64,000 nt of DNA, taken from NCBI RefSeq assembly GCF_026008495.1, contig NZ_BQUN01000228.1:42808-106807 (forward strand), written 5' to 3'. Position 1 is the first letter of the stretch, and the number at the start of each line of letters is the position of its first letter. Below are positions 1 to 8,716 of the stretch, piece after piece. The DNA is from Streptomyces sp. A012304. GTDB taxonomy: Bacteria; Actinomycetota; Actinomycetes; Streptomycetales; Streptomycetaceae. The notes beneath the pieces are model-generated. The model saw nothing but the letters and a program-made list of their open reading frames with translations, searched no databases and was not told the DNA's origin. The position numbers were made by a program, and so were the translations under genes.

Positions 1-2127
1 GGCCGCCCGCAGCCGCAGCTGCGGCGCGCACACCCGCGTACCGCGCGGCGCCCACGGCAGGTCCTCGGCCGTGCGCACCCGCAGCGTCAGCCACGCCTCG
101 CCGCCGTCACGGGGCAGCTCGAACGGCAGCGGCACCACCGCGGTCCCGCCGGGCCGCAGCTCCGGCAGGTCGGCGGGCGCGGTGAGCGTGCCGCCGTCCG
201 CGAGGGACAGCTCCCACTCCGCCGCGAGCCACTCCAGGCCGCGGAAGTGCTGGTGGTTGGAGAGGACGAGCCCCTCGTGCCGGAAGCACTTCAGGCGCAC
301 CGGCGCCGCCAGCTCCCGGTGCTCGTACAGGACCGGCTTGGGCGTGCGGTCCGGGAAGACCACGCCGTCCGCGATGAACGCGCCGTCGTGGTCGCTCTCG
401 CCGAAGTCACCGCCGTACGCCCAGCGGTGGCCGGGTGCGGTGACGCCGTTGTCGTAGAGCCCGGCGCCCCCACGCCCGGCCGGTCTTCCGTCGTTCACAC
501 GCTGGAGGATCCCGTGGTCCCAGAACTCCCAGATGAACCCGCCCTGAAGACCCGGGGTGGCCTCGATGGCGGCCCAGTGGTCGGCCAGCGTGCCGTTGCT
601 GTTGCCCATCGCGTGCGAGTACTCGCACTGGATGAGCGGCTTGGTCTGCCGCCCCGACAGCGCGTGCGCCACGCACTCCTCCAGCGGCGCGTACATCGGG
701 CAGGCGATGTCGGAGGCCACGTCCGGGTCCGCCCAGCCGCGCTTGGCCGCGCCCTCGTACTGGATCGGCCGGGTCGGATCGTGCCGGCGCGCCCAGCCGG
801 CCGCCGCGTCGTGGTTCGCGCCGTAGTCCGACTCGTTGCCCAGCGACCAGACGATCACCGAGGGGTGATTCTTGTCGCGCAGCACCATGCGCGAGACGCG
901 GTCCACGAAGGCGTTCAGATAGCGCGGGTCGTCGGCGATCTCATGGGCGTGGTCGTGGGACTCGATGTCCGCCTCGTCGACGACGTAGAGACCGAGCTCG
1001 TCGGCGAGGTCGTACAGCGCCGGGTCGTTCGGGTAGTGCGCGGTGCGGATCGCGTTGAAACCGAACCGCTTCAGCAGCACCAGGTCGGCGCGCATGTCGT
1101 CGTACGACACCGTACGGCCGGTCAGCGGGTGGAAGTCGTGCCGGTTGACGCCCCGGATGAACACCCGCTCGCCGTTGACCAGCAGGTCCCGCCCGACGAT
1201 CGCCACGTCGCGGAAGCCGATCCGGTGGCGGGAGGTGTCGGCGACCGCGCCGTCGGCGCGGTGCAGGCGCACGGTCAGGCCGTACAGCTCGGGCGTCTCG
1301 GCGCTCCACGGGCGCACCAGGGGCACGCGCGTGTACAGCCGTGCCTCGCCGAGGAACGCCGAGACCCGCTCGTCCGCGGCGTTGACCCGGTCGAACTCGG
1401 CGTCCCGTTCCAGCGGCAGCCCGTCCAGCTCCCCGCTGACGTACCAGCCGTGCGGCAGCGTGCCACGGGCGTCCCGCACCCGGCAGTCCACCCGCAGCTC
1501 CCCGTCCCGGCGCGCCCGTACGGTCACATCGGCCAGGTGCAGCGGATCGGTGGCGTACAGCAGCACCGAGCGGGTGATCCCGCCGTGCCACCAGTGGTCC
1601 TGGTCCTCGATGTGCGAGGCGTCCGACCACTTGACGACGGTGAGCCGGACCAGGGCCCGCCCGCCGGGGCGCACCACCTCGGTCAGGTCGAACTCGGCGG
1701 CCAGGTGGGAGTCCTTGGACACGCCGACGGGCCGCCCGTCCACGTGCACCAGCAGCACGCTCTCGGCGGCCCCCACCTGGAGCACGATCCGGCGCCCGGC
1801 CCACTCGGCGGGCACCTCCACCGTCCGCTCGTACACGCCCGTCGGGTTGGCGGCCGGCACCGCGGGCGGCACGTCGGGGAACGGCATCCGGACGTTGAGG
1901 TAGACCGGCAGGTCGTCGGTGTCCTGCATGGTCCACACGCCCGGCACGGTCTGCGTCGACCACTCGGGGCCGACCGGGGTGTCGGGGGACGGCAGCAGCT
2001 GGAAGTGCCAGGTGCCGTCCAGCACGAGGGCGGCCGCCCGCCGGTCGACGGCGTTCATGGGCAGCCGCCCCCGGGAGGTCACCTCGGGTGCCTCCCAGGG
2101 GCGGAGCGACAGCAGCGGATCCGTCAC
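1..2127 (-). CDS. GH2 beta-galactosidase (LacZ type), C-terminus off the left edge
   Basis: Hydrolyses terminal beta-galactosides, probably in the cytoplasm, since no signal peptide is seen. About 709 codons are present; LacZ-type enzymes run to about 1000, so the C-terminal domain lies outside the window. A sugar-binding jelly-roll domain comes first, then the TIM barrel. The acid/base Glu is in GNESDYG (about residue 432) and the nucleophile Glu in CEYSHAMGNS (about residue 502), followed by FIWEFWDHG, all in family order. The GTG start at 2127 overlaps the upstream permease stop by 4 bases (GTGA), so it is translationally coupled and is the last visible gene of the kinase-importer operon. 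Substrate within GH2 is inferred from the CEYSHAMGNS motif, which favours beta-galactosidase over beta-mannosidase or glucuronidase. Confidence 0.9.
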   Translation of the reverse strand, partial: MTDPLLSLRPWEAPEVTSRGRLPMNAVDRRAAALVLDGTWHFQLLPSPDTPVGPEWSTQTVPGVWTMQDTDDLPVYLNVRMPFPDVPPAVPAANPTGVYERTVEVPAEWAGRRIVLQVGAAESVLLVHVDGRPVGVSKDSHLAAEFDLTEVVRPGGRALVRLTVVKWSDASHIEDQDHWWHGGITRSVLLYATDPLHLADVTVRARRDGELRVDCRVRDARGTLPHGWYVSGELDGLPLERDAEFDRVNAADERVSAFLGEARLYTRVPLVRPWSAETPELYGLTVRLHRADGAVADTSRHRIGFRDVAIVGRDLLVNGERVFIRGVNRHDFHPLTGRTVSYDDMRADLVLLKRFGFNAIRTAHYPNDPALYDLADELGLYVVDEADIESHDHAHEIADDPRYLNAFVDRVSRMVLRDKNHPSVIVWSLGNESDYGANHDAAAGWARRHDPTRPIQYEGAAKRGWADPDVASDIACPMYAPLEECVAHALSGRQTKPLIQCEYSHAMGNSNGTLADHWAAIEATPGLQGGFIWEFWDHGILQRVNDGRPAGRGGAGLYDNGVTAPGHRWAYGGDFGESDHDGAFIADGVVFPDRTPKPVLYEHRELAAPVRLKCFRHEGLVLSNHQHFRGLEWLAAEWELSLADGGTLTAPADLPELRPGGTAVVPLPFELPRDGGEAWLTLRVRTAEDLPWAPRGTRVCAPQLRLRAA

Positions 2128-2960
2128 TTGACGGCTCCCTTGGCGAGATCCCCGATGATCTGGCGGGCGCCGATCGCGAACACGATCAGCAGCGGGACCA
2201 GGGCGAGGAGCGCGCCGGTCATGACCATGCCGTAGTCCGTGGTGCCGTGGGTGCCGTTGAGCTGCGACAGCGCCACCTGGAGGGTGACGTTGTCGGGGTT
2301 GGTGAGGGCGATCAGCGGCCAGGCGTAGTCGTTCCACTGGCCCATGAAGGTGAAGATGCCGAGGAAGGCCAGGCCCGGCCGGACCACCGGGAGGGCCACG
2401 TGCCAGTACTGGCGCATGAAGTTCGCCCCGTCGATGCGGGAGGCGTCGAGGAGTTCGTCGGGGATCGCGCTCCTCATGTACTGACGCATCCAGAAGATGC
2501 CGAACGCGTTGGCCGCCGCCGGGACGATCAGCGCGGTCATCGAGCCGATCCAGCCGATCTTCGCCATGATCACGAACTGCGGGATCGCCGCCAGCTGGGC
2601 CGGCACCATGAAGATCAGCATGAGCAGCGCGAACAGCGCCTTCCTGCCCGGGAACCGGAACTTGGCGAACACGAAGGCCGCCAGCGAGTCGAAGAACAGC
2701 ACCAGGAAGGTCACCGTCGTCGCGACCAGCAGCGAGTTCCACATCGACCCGAAGAAGTCGATCGTGTCGAGCAGGTTGCGCACGTTCTCCAGGAAGTGCG
2801 AGCCCGGCAGCAGCTTCGGCGGGTAGGAGAAGATCTCCGACGACGAGTGCGTCGACATGATCACGGCCCAGTAGAACGGGAAGGCCGACAGCAGCAGGCC
2901 GACGATCAGCGCCGCGTGCAGGGCGACGCCCCGCCTTGCAGAACCCTTGATGGATGCCAT
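2124..2960 (-). CDS. Carbohydrate ABC transporter permease, MalG type
   Basis: One of two membrane subunits of a sugar importer. The 278-aa protein has an N-terminal membrane helix, a periplasmic-type loop, and about six helices in all. The EAA loop is recognisable as DELLDASRIDGANFMRQYW, where the ATPase docks, and the C-terminus is of MalG type. It starts at ATG 2960, 11 bases after the MalF-like gene, and its stop overlaps the beta-galactosidase start. No ATPase gene is visible in this operon. Such CUT1 importers commonly share a distant MsiK-type ATPase in Streptomyces, which is established for the genus and inferred here. Confidence 0.93.
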   Translation of the reverse strand: MASIKGSARRGVALHAALIVGLLLSAFPFYWAVIMSTHSSSEIFSYPPKLLPGSHFLENVRNLLDTIDFFGSMWNSLLVATTVTFLVLFFDSLAAFVFAKFRFPGRKALFALLMLIFMVPAQLAAIPQFVIMAKIGWIGSMTALIVPAAANAFGIFWMRQYMRSAIPDELLDASRIDGANFMRQYWHVALPVVRPGLAFLGIFTFMGQWNDYAWPLIALTNPDNVTLQVALSQLNGTHGTTDYGMVMTGALLALVPLLIVFAIGARQIIGDLAKGAVK

Positions 2961-2971
2961 GGTGACCGGCC

Positions 2972-3937
2972 TCACTGTTCTTCGCCCCGGCGCTGGAGCA
3001 GGCGCCAGTTGATGATCGAGAAGAGGACGACGACGAGGAAGATGCCCCACGCCACGGCGGCGCCGTAGCCGAAGTCGTTGTTGTCGAAGGTCTGCTGGAA
3101 GAAGTAGAGGACCATGGTCCGGCCGGCGTGGTCGGGGCCGCCCGAGAACGTCGACTCGTTGGCCGTCGTCTGCAGCAGCACCTGTGGCTCGGAGAAGCTC
3201 TGCAGTCCGGTGACCGTCGAGACGACGAGCACGAACAGCAGCGTCGGCCGCAGCAGGGGCAGGGTCACCCGGAAGAACGTCTGCACGGGCCCGGCGCCGT
3301 CGATGCGCGCCGCCTCGTACAGATCGCCCGGGATGGTCTGGAGGCCGGCGAGGAAGATGATCGCGTTGTAGCCGGTCCACTGCCAGGTCATCAGGGTGGC
3401 GATGGCGGCCTTGATGCCCCAAGGCGTGTTCAGCCACGCCACCTGGTCCAGGCCCACGGCCTGCAACAGGGCGTTCACCAGGCCGAAGTTGGTGGAGAAG
3501 ATCGACCCGAAGACGATCGCGATCGCCACGACCGAGGTGACGTTCGGCAGGAAGTAGGCGAACCGGTAGAGGTTCTTGAAGCGGACCGCCGAGTTGAGCA
3601 TCACGGCCGTCACCATCGCCAGGAAGATCATGGGGAAGGTGGCCAGCGCCCAGATGAGGATCGTGTTCCCGATCGACTGCCAGAAGTCGCTGTCGCTCAG
3701 CAGGTACTGGTACTGCGACAGACCGGCCCACTCCATCGAGCCGAGGCCGTCCCAGCGGTGGAAGGACAGGTAGAGCGAGAAGCCGACGGGGATCAGGCCG
3801 AAGGCGAGGAAGAGGAGGTAGAAGGGGGAGATCGCGGCGTAGAGGTGCCAGTACGGGCGCAGGCCCTTCCTCGGCCGCGCGGCGGGCACGTCCGCCACGG
3901 TCACCGGGGGCTTCTCCAGTGCGGGGACAGCGGCCAT
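2972..3937 (-). CDS. Carbohydrate ABC transporter permease, MalF type
   Basis: Partner membrane subunit of the sugar importer, 321 aa. A hydrophilic start of about 35 residues precedes six predicted membrane helices, with an EAA-type loop (DLYEAARIDGAGPVQTF) near the C-terminal end. The ATG at 3937 overlaps the binding-protein stop by one base (TGATG), giving translational coupling. It sits in the order binding protein, MalF, MalG that is usual for CUT1 systems. The transported sugar cannot be read from the permease; the surrounding glycosidases suggest an oligosaccharide. Confidence 0.93.
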   Translation of the reverse strand: MAAVPALEKPPVTVADVPAARPRKGLRPYWHLYAAISPFYLLFLAFGLIPVGFSLYLSFHRWDGLGSMEWAGLSQYQYLLSDSDFWQSIGNTILIWALATFPMIFLAMVTAVMLNSAVRFKNLYRFAYFLPNVTSVVAIAIVFGSIFSTNFGLVNALLQAVGLDQVAWLNTPWGIKAAIATLMTWQWTGYNAIIFLAGLQTIPGDLYEAARIDGAGPVQTFFRVTLPLLRPTLLFVLVVSTVTGLQSFSEPQVLLQTTANESTFSGGPDHAGRTMVLYFFQQTFDNNDFGYGAAVAWGIFLVVVLFSIINWRLLQRRGEEQ

Positions 3938-5232
3938 CAGTAGCTCACCCCCAGGTGCTTCGCGATGCGCCGGCACTTGCTCATGGCGTCCTCCCAGGCC
4001 TTCTTCGGATCCTTGCCGAGGACACCGACGTTCTTGATCTCGTCCTTGACGGGCTGGCCCAGCGCCACGTCGTAGGGGCTGTTGTAGGCGACCGCGATCT
4101 TCTGCGCGGCGGGCCCGAAGACGTCCATCGTGACCTGGCCGCCGAAGAAGGGGTCCGGCTCCTGGAGCTTCTTCGAGCCGTACGAGGCGGGCGTGGAGGG
4201 GAACAGGCCCGCGTCGACGAAGCCCTGTGCCTGGTTGTCCGCGTTCAGCACCCAGGTGATGATCTCGAAGGCCCGCTCGGGTTCCCGGCACGCCTTGGTG
4301 ATCGACAGGAACGAACCGCCGTTGTTGGAGGGCCGCACGGGCATCTGGGCCACCCGCCACCGGCCCTTGGTCTTCGGCAGGCCGTTCTTCAGGTCGCCGG
4401 TGGCCCACGAGGCGCCGAGCTGGCTGGGCAGCTTGCCGCCCTCGATGGCCGACTGCTGGTCGGGAGTGCCGTTGACGATGCTGGAGACGATGCCGCGCCG
4501 CTTGGCCTCCACCGCGAGGGCCCAGGCGCTCCGGACGTGCTCCTGGTCGCCGATGAAGTTGCGGTCCTTGTCGACGTACCGCTCGCTGCCCTGGTTCACG
4601 GCGTTCTCGAAGACGGCGTTGACATCGGTGAGCAGGAACGTCCCGGGTATGCGCTGCTTCAGCCGCTCACCCGCCGCGAAGAACTTCTCCCAGGTGTTCA
4701 GCTCCTTCGACACGTCGTCGGGCTCGTACGGAAGGCCCGCCTCGCGGAACACGGCGTACTGGTAGAAGTGCGCGACCGGCCCGCAGTCGATCGGGAAGCC
4801 GACCATCGAGCCGTCGTCGGCGATGCCCTGGTCCCACTTCCACGACAGGTACTGGTCCTTGTACTTGTCGGCGCCGAGTGTGCGCAGATCGACGAACTGG
4901 TCGGCGTTGGGCAGGTAGGACGCCATGTCCTCGCCCTTGAGGCCCGCGATGTCGGGGATGTGGGCGCGCCCGGCCATCGTGGTGATCAGCTTCGACCGGT
5001 AGTAGCCGCCGATCTGGATGGCCTTCAGGTCGACCGTGCTGCCGTAGCGGGCCTCGGCGTTCTTCACGACCGTGTCGCTCAGGCCGCCGCTCCAGTACCA
5101 CAGGACCATGTTCCGGCCGGTCGAGCCGGTCGGAACGGCACAGCCGGACGCCAGGCCGCCGAGCGCCGTGGCGGCCGTACCGGCCAGGCCCGCGCGCAGC
5201 AGGCCTCTTCGTGAGAGCCGCACAGCTCCCAC
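3937..5232 (-). CDS. Extracellular sugar-binding lipoprotein of ABC importer
   Basis: Solute-binding protein (SBP family 1) that captures the sugar outside the cell and delivers it to the adjacent permeases. The 431-aa protein begins with a twin-arginine motif (SRRGLLRAG) and a lipobox ending in LASGC, so it is probably Tat-exported and lipid-anchored at that Cys (about residue 31). Typical SBP elements follow. The GTG start at 5232 is used here; a second in-frame GTG three codons later has a better-placed GGGAG and is possible. The gene lies downstream of the PfkB kinase across an 81-bp gap with purine-rich repeats. Confidence 0.92.
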   Translation of the reverse strand: MGAVRLSRRGLLRAGLAGTAATALGGLASGCAVPTGSTGRNMVLWYWSGGLSDTVVKNAEARYGSTVDLKAIQIGGYYRSKLITTMAGRAHIPDIAGLKGEDMASYLPNADQFVDLRTLGADKYKDQYLSWKWDQGIADDGSMVGFPIDCGPVAHFYQYAVFREAGLPYEPDDVSKELNTWEKFFAAGERLKQRIPGTFLLTDVNAVFENAVNQGSERYVDKDRNFIGDQEHVRSAWALAVEAKRRGIVSSIVNGTPDQQSAIEGGKLPSQLGASWATGDLKNGLPKTKGRWRVAQMPVRPSNNGGSFLSITKACREPERAFEIITWVLNADNQAQGFVDAGLFPSTPASYGSKKLQEPDPFFGGQVTMDVFGPAAQKIAVAYNSPYDVALGQPVKDEIKNVGVLGKDPKKAWEDAMSKCRRIAKHLGVSY

Positions 5233-5268
5233 CGCCTTTCGGATCTGTTCGGGACTTCGCAGGGACGA

Positions 5269-5304
5269 GGGGAAGCGAGGGGGGAAGCGAGGGGGGAAGG
5301 TGGG
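5269..5304. repeat. 12-bp tandem repeat, three units, between kinase and binding-protein genes
   Basis: Two exact copies of GGGGAAGCGAGG (5269-5280, 5281-5292) are followed by a degenerate third (5293-5304). The plus strand here is almost pure purine, so the operon mRNA carries a pyrimidine-rich stretch between the kinase stop and the binding-protein start. It may be slippage-prone, or it may affect differential expression of kinase and importer. Confidence 0.75.
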
Positions 5305-5313
5305 GGAGAGGGG

Positions 5314-6333
5314 TCAGTGCCGCGGGACGGGCGGGGTGACCGGCGCGTACGCGACGGGCGGGCCGGGATCGGCCGGCAGGCGCTCGGCGAGGAAGCCGTA
5401 CGCCCGTTTCAGCTCCGGGTCGGTCAGCGAGCGCCACCAGCGGTCGACGCCGTACCAGCCCGGAGCGGCGAGCGCCCCGCCGGGCCGGGTGACGGACAGC
5501 CCGGCGGCGAGCACGGCGAACCGCAGCCGCTCCTGGAGCGGCCAGCCGCCGAGCGAGGCCGCGACGAAGCTCGCGCCGAAGACGTCCCCCGCGCCGGTCG
5601 CGTCCAGGACGTCGACACCGAGGGCCGGGACCTGCGCGTACTCGCCGGTGATCTGGTCGACGGCGAGCGCGCCGTCGCCGCCGCGGGTCACCACGGCCAC
5701 CGGGACCAGCTCGGAGAGGGTGCCGAGGGCCGCCACCGCCGAGTCGGTCCGGGTGTAGGCCATCGCCTCGGCCTCGTTGGGCAGGAAGGCGTGGCACAGG
5801 GCCAGCTGGTCGAGCAGGTCGCGGGACCACTCCTGGGTGGGGTCCCAGCCGACGTCGGCGTAGATCAGCGTGCCGTTCGCGGCGGCCTTGGCGAGCCAGG
5901 CGCGCGGCTCCGCCTCCAGGTGCACCAGCGCCGTACGCGCCTCGGGCGGGTCGCCCATCAGGGTGTCCTGGGAGTACGGCGGTTCCTGGCCGTGGGTGAC
6001 CAGCGCCCGGTCCTGGCCGTAGGCGAGGGAGACGGTGACCGGGGTGGGCCAGCCGTCCGCGACACGGGAGAGCGAGAGGTCGACGCCTTCCAGACCGGCG
6101 ATGACCTCCTGGCAGTGGGCGCCGTAGAAGTCGTCGCCGAAGACCGTGGCCAGCGAGGTCCGCAGGCCGAGGCGGGAGGCGGCGACCGCGAGGTTGGCGA
6201 TGCCGCCGGGGCCGCAGCCCATGCCGCGGGTCCAGATCTCCTCGCCCGGTGTCGGCGGCCTGCCCAGCCCGGTGAGGACGAGGTCGTAGAAGAGCAGCCC
6301 GGTCAGCAGCACATCGGGCCGGTCGTCGTCCAC
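5314..6333 (-). CDS. PfkB/ribokinase-family sugar kinase
   Basis: ATP-dependent kinase of a sugar or sugar-derived alcohol, cytoplasmic, 339 aa from GTG 6333. That start is preceded by GGAGAGG at good spacing; reading upstream in frame gives an Arg/Pro-rich stretch unlike the family and overlapping the promoter region. N-terminal substrate-binding pattern GCGPGGIANLAVAASRLG and C-terminal signature DATGAGDVFGASF are present, with catalytic Asp about residue 250. It is the first gene of the minus operon, facing the DeoR regulator. With a GH4 gene whose substrates are often phosphorylated, it could phosphorylate either the released monosaccharide or an imported disaccharide; this is inference. 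Confidence 0.9.
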   Translation of the reverse strand: MDDDRPDVLLTGLLFYDLVLTGLGRPPTPGEEIWTRGMGCGPGGIANLAVAASRLGLRTSLATVFGDDFYGAHCQEVIAGLEGVDLSLSRVADGWPTPVTVSLAYGQDRALVTHGQEPPYSQDTLMGDPPEARTALVHLEAEPRAWLAKAAANGTLIYADVGWDPTQEWSRDLLDQLALCHAFLPNEAEAMAYTRTDSAVAALGTLSELVPVAVVTRGGDGALAVDQITGEYAQVPALGVDVLDATGAGDVFGASFVAASLGGWPLQERLRFAVLAAGLSVTRPGGALAAPGWYGVDRWWRSLTDPELKRAYGFLAERLPADPGPPVAYAPVTPPVPRH

Positions 6334-6446
6334 GGGAACGTCCTCTCCGTCGCATCGGTCGGGTCGCCGGTGCCGAGCGGGTCGCCCGAGCCGGCCGGTT
6401 CGCGCGGGGGGTCGGTCGGGCCGCGCGGGGAGCTCGTCAAAACTCT

Positions 6447-6520
6447 TCATTTCGTGACCGGAATCGTGCGCCGCTCCGGGAGATTGGTCAATACCCGAGC
6501 AGAAGTGAGCATGGAAATGA
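6447..6520. promoter_or_regulatory. Divergent promoter/operator region of the sugar locus
   Basis: This AT-richer patch lies between the divergent kinase and DeoR genes. A 7-bp inverted repeat TCATTTC (6447-6453) and GAAATGA (6514-6520) is separated by 60 bp. Such paired sites are compatible with a looping DeoR-type repressor that controls both operons. The assignment rests on position and symmetry only. Confidence 0.4.
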
Positions 6521-6526
6521 TCGAAG

Positions 6527-7312
6527 ATGACGAGTAGTGTTCACGGCGTGCTGGCAGAACGACGACACCAACTCATCCTGCGGGCCCTGCGCTCCGGCGG
6601 TCCCGCGGCCGTGACCGATCTCTCCGAGCAGCTGGGCGTGAGCCCCGCCACGATCAGGCGTGACCTGGTCAAGCTCGAGGAGGACGGGCTGCTGACGCGG
6701 GTGCACGGCGGCGCGGTCGTGGAGGAGGGCGACCAGCCCTTCGCCGAGGTCGCCGAGGTGCGCGTGCCGGAGAAGGACGCGATAGCGGCCCGCGCGGCGG
6801 CCATGGTCGCCGACGGCCAGTCCGTCCTCCTCGACATCGGCACCACCGCCTACCGGCTGGCCCGCCAGCTGCACGGCCGCCGGCTCACCGTGATCACCAG
6901 CAACCTGGTGGTCTACGAGGAGCTCGCCGACGACGAGGGCATCGAGCTGGTGCTGCTCGGCGGCATGGTCCGCCGTGAGTACCGCTCCCTGGTCGGCTTC
7001 CTCACCGAGGACAACCTGCGCCAGCTCCACGCGGACTGGCTCTTCCTCGGCACCAGTGGAGTGCGCCCGGGCGGGCAGGTGATGGACACGACCGTCGTCG
7101 AGGTGCCGGTCAAACGCGCCATGATCAAGGCCAGTGACAAGGTCGTCCTGCTCGCCGACGCGGCGAAGTTCCCCGGCACGGGCATGGCGAGGGTCTGCGG
7201 TCCCGAGGACCTGGACATGGTGGTGACGAACACGCCGGTCGACCCGGCCACCCGCTCCTCCCTGGAGGAGGCGGGCGTCGAGGTGGTACTGGCAGGAAAG
7301 GTGCAGGCGTGA
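6527..7312 (+). CDS. DeoR/GlpR-family transcriptional regulator
   Basis: Likely local repressor of the locus, 261 aa. An N-terminal winged helix-turn-helix (about residues 28-65, with SPATIRRDLVKLEEDGLL) is followed by the DeoR sensor domain that binds phosphorylated sugars (DIGTTAYRLA, TSNLVV, LGGMVR, ADWLFLG). The inducer may therefore be the product of the divergent PfkB kinase. The ATG at 6527 has a weak ribosome site; GTG 6548 is an alternative. Its stop overlaps the GH4 start by 4 bases, so it is coupled to the plus-strand glycosidase genes. Confidence 0.92.
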   Translation: MTSSVHGVLAERRHQLILRALRSGGPAAVTDLSEQLGVSPATIRRDLVKLEEDGLLTRVHGGAVVEEGDQPFAEVAEVRVPEKDAIAARAAAMVADGQSVLLDIGTTAYRLARQLHGRRLTVITSNLVVYEELADDEGIELVLLGGMVRREYRSLVGFLTEDNLRQLHADWLFLGTSGVRPGGQVMDTTVVEVPVKRAMIKASDKVVLLADAAKFPGTGMARVCGPEDLDMVVTNTPVDPATRSSLEEAGVEVVLAGKVQA

Positions 7313-8646
7313 AGCTGACGATTCTGGGCGGCGGCGGGTTCCGGGTGCCGCTCGTGTACGGGGCGCTGCTGACGGACCGCGGCGAGGGACGGGTCACGCG
7401 GGTCGTGCTGCACGATCTGGACGCCGGCCGGCTGCACGCGGTGACCCGCGTCCTGGCCGAACAGGCGGCGCCCGTGTCCGACGCCCCCACCGTCACCGCC
7501 ACCACCGACCTCGACGAGGCCCTGCGCGGCGCCGACTTCGTCTTCTCCGCGATCCGCGTCGGCGGCCTCGAGGGCCGCGCCGACGACGAACGGGTCGCCC
7601 TCGCCCAGGGCGTCCTCGGCCAGGAGACGGTCGGCGCCGGCGGCATCGCCTACGGTCTGCGGACCACCCCCGTCGCCGTCGACATCGCCCGCCGGGTGGC
7701 CCGCCTCGCCCCCGACGCCTGGGTCATCAACTTCACCAACCCCGCGGGCCTGGTCACCGAGGCCATGTCCCGTCACCTCGGGGACCGCGTCATCGGCATC
7801 TGCGACTCACCGGTCGGCCTCGGCCGCCGTATCGCCCGGGTGCTCGGCGCGAACCCGAGGGAGGCGTGGATCGACTACGTCGGCCTGAACCACCTCGGCT
7901 GGGTGCGCGGCCTGCGCGTGGCCGGCCGGGACGAGCTGCCGCGGCTGCTCGCCGACCCCGACCTGCTCGGCTCCTTCGAGGAGGGCAAGCTCTTCGGCGC
8001 CGACTGGCTCCAGTCCCTGGGCGCGATCCCCAACGAGTACCTGCACTACTACTACTTCAACCGGGAAGCGGTCCGCGCCTACCAGCAGGCCGAGAAGACC
8101 CGCGGCGCCTTCCTGCGCGACCAGCAGGCCCGTTTCTACGAGGAGATGCGCGACCCCGGCGCGGCCGCCCTGGCGGCCTGGGACCGCACCCGCGCCGAAC
8201 GCGAGGCCACGTACATGGCCGAGAACCGGGAGAGCGCCGGCGCCGGCGAACGCGACGCCGACGACCTCTCCGGCGGGTACGAGAAGGTCGCCCTCGCCCT
8301 GATGCGGGCCATCGCGCGCGACGAACGCACCACCCTGATCCTCAACGTCCGCAACCGCACCACGCTGTCGGTCCTGGACGCCGAGGCCGTCATCGAGGTC
8401 CCGTGCCTGGTCGACGCCAACGGCGCCCACCCGGTCGCCGTGGACCCGCTGCCCGGCCACGCCACCGGCCTGGTCTGCGCGGTCAAGGCGGTCGAGCGCG
8501 AGGTGCTCACCGCCGCCGAGTCCGGCTCCCGGACGACGGCAGTGAAGGCCTTCGCGCTGCACCCGCTGGTCGACTCCGTGAACGTGGCCCGCCGGCTGGT
8601 CGACGGCTACACCGAGGCCCACCCGGGCCTGGCGTACCTTAAGTAG
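7309..8646 (+). CDS. GH4 family glycosidase (6-phospho-beta-glucosidase-like)
   Basis: NAD+- and divalent-metal-dependent glycosidase using a redox-elimination mechanism, cytoplasmic, 445 aa. It shows a Rossmann start (ILGGGGFRVP), INFTNPAGLVTEA, the metal/active-site Cys in CDSPVG (C165) and His in GLNHLGW. The CDSP variant is nearer to the C(D/N)xP motifs of 6-phospho-glycosidases than to the CH(S/G) motifs of GH4 alpha-glucosidases and alpha-galactosidases. Odd context: uptake here is by an ABC importer, not a PTS, so a phospho-substrate would have to be made inside the cell. GTG start overlaps the DeoR stop. Confidence 0.88.
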   Translation: MKLTILGGGGFRVPLVYGALLTDRGEGRVTRVVLHDLDAGRLHAVTRVLAEQAAPVSDAPTVTATTDLDEALRGADFVFSAIRVGGLEGRADDERVALAQGVLGQETVGAGGIAYGLRTTPVAVDIARRVARLAPDAWVINFTNPAGLVTEAMSRHLGDRVIGICDSPVGLGRRIARVLGANPREAWIDYVGLNHLGWVRGLRVAGRDELPRLLADPDLLGSFEEGKLFGADWLQSLGAIPNEYLHYYYFNREAVRAYQQAEKTRGAFLRDQQARFYEEMRDPGAAALAAWDRTRAEREATYMAENRESAGAGERDADDLSGGYEKVALALMRAIARDERTTLILNVRNRTTLSVLDAEAVIEVPCLVDANGAHPVAVDPLPGHATGLVCAVKAVEREVLTAAESGSRTTAVKAFALHPLVDSVNVARRLVDGYTEAHPGLAYLK

Positions 8647-8660
8647 CGTCCTGCCTCGGC

Positions 8661-8668
8661 AAGCGCTT
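8661..8668. promoter_or_regulatory. Candidate LacI-family operator core upstream of alpha-mannosidase
   Basis: AAGCGCTT is a perfect 8-bp palindrome that fits the AANCGNTT core of LacI-family operators. It sits in the 70-bp gap between the GH4 stop and the GH38 start. No LacI regulator is in the window, so the controlling protein would be encoded elsewhere. Short sites like this also occur by chance. Confidence 0.4.
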
Positions 8669-8716
8669 TCTGAGCTTCCTGCCCCGCTCGCCTCCCTGGT
8701 TTCCTGGAGACTCCCC

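Noticed and set aside
247..2235. Long plus-strand open frame antisense to the beta-galactosidase
   Set aside because: It is the high-GC shadow of the GH2 gene; the protein is Val/Arg/His-rich with no family, while the minus frame has complete GH2 motifs.
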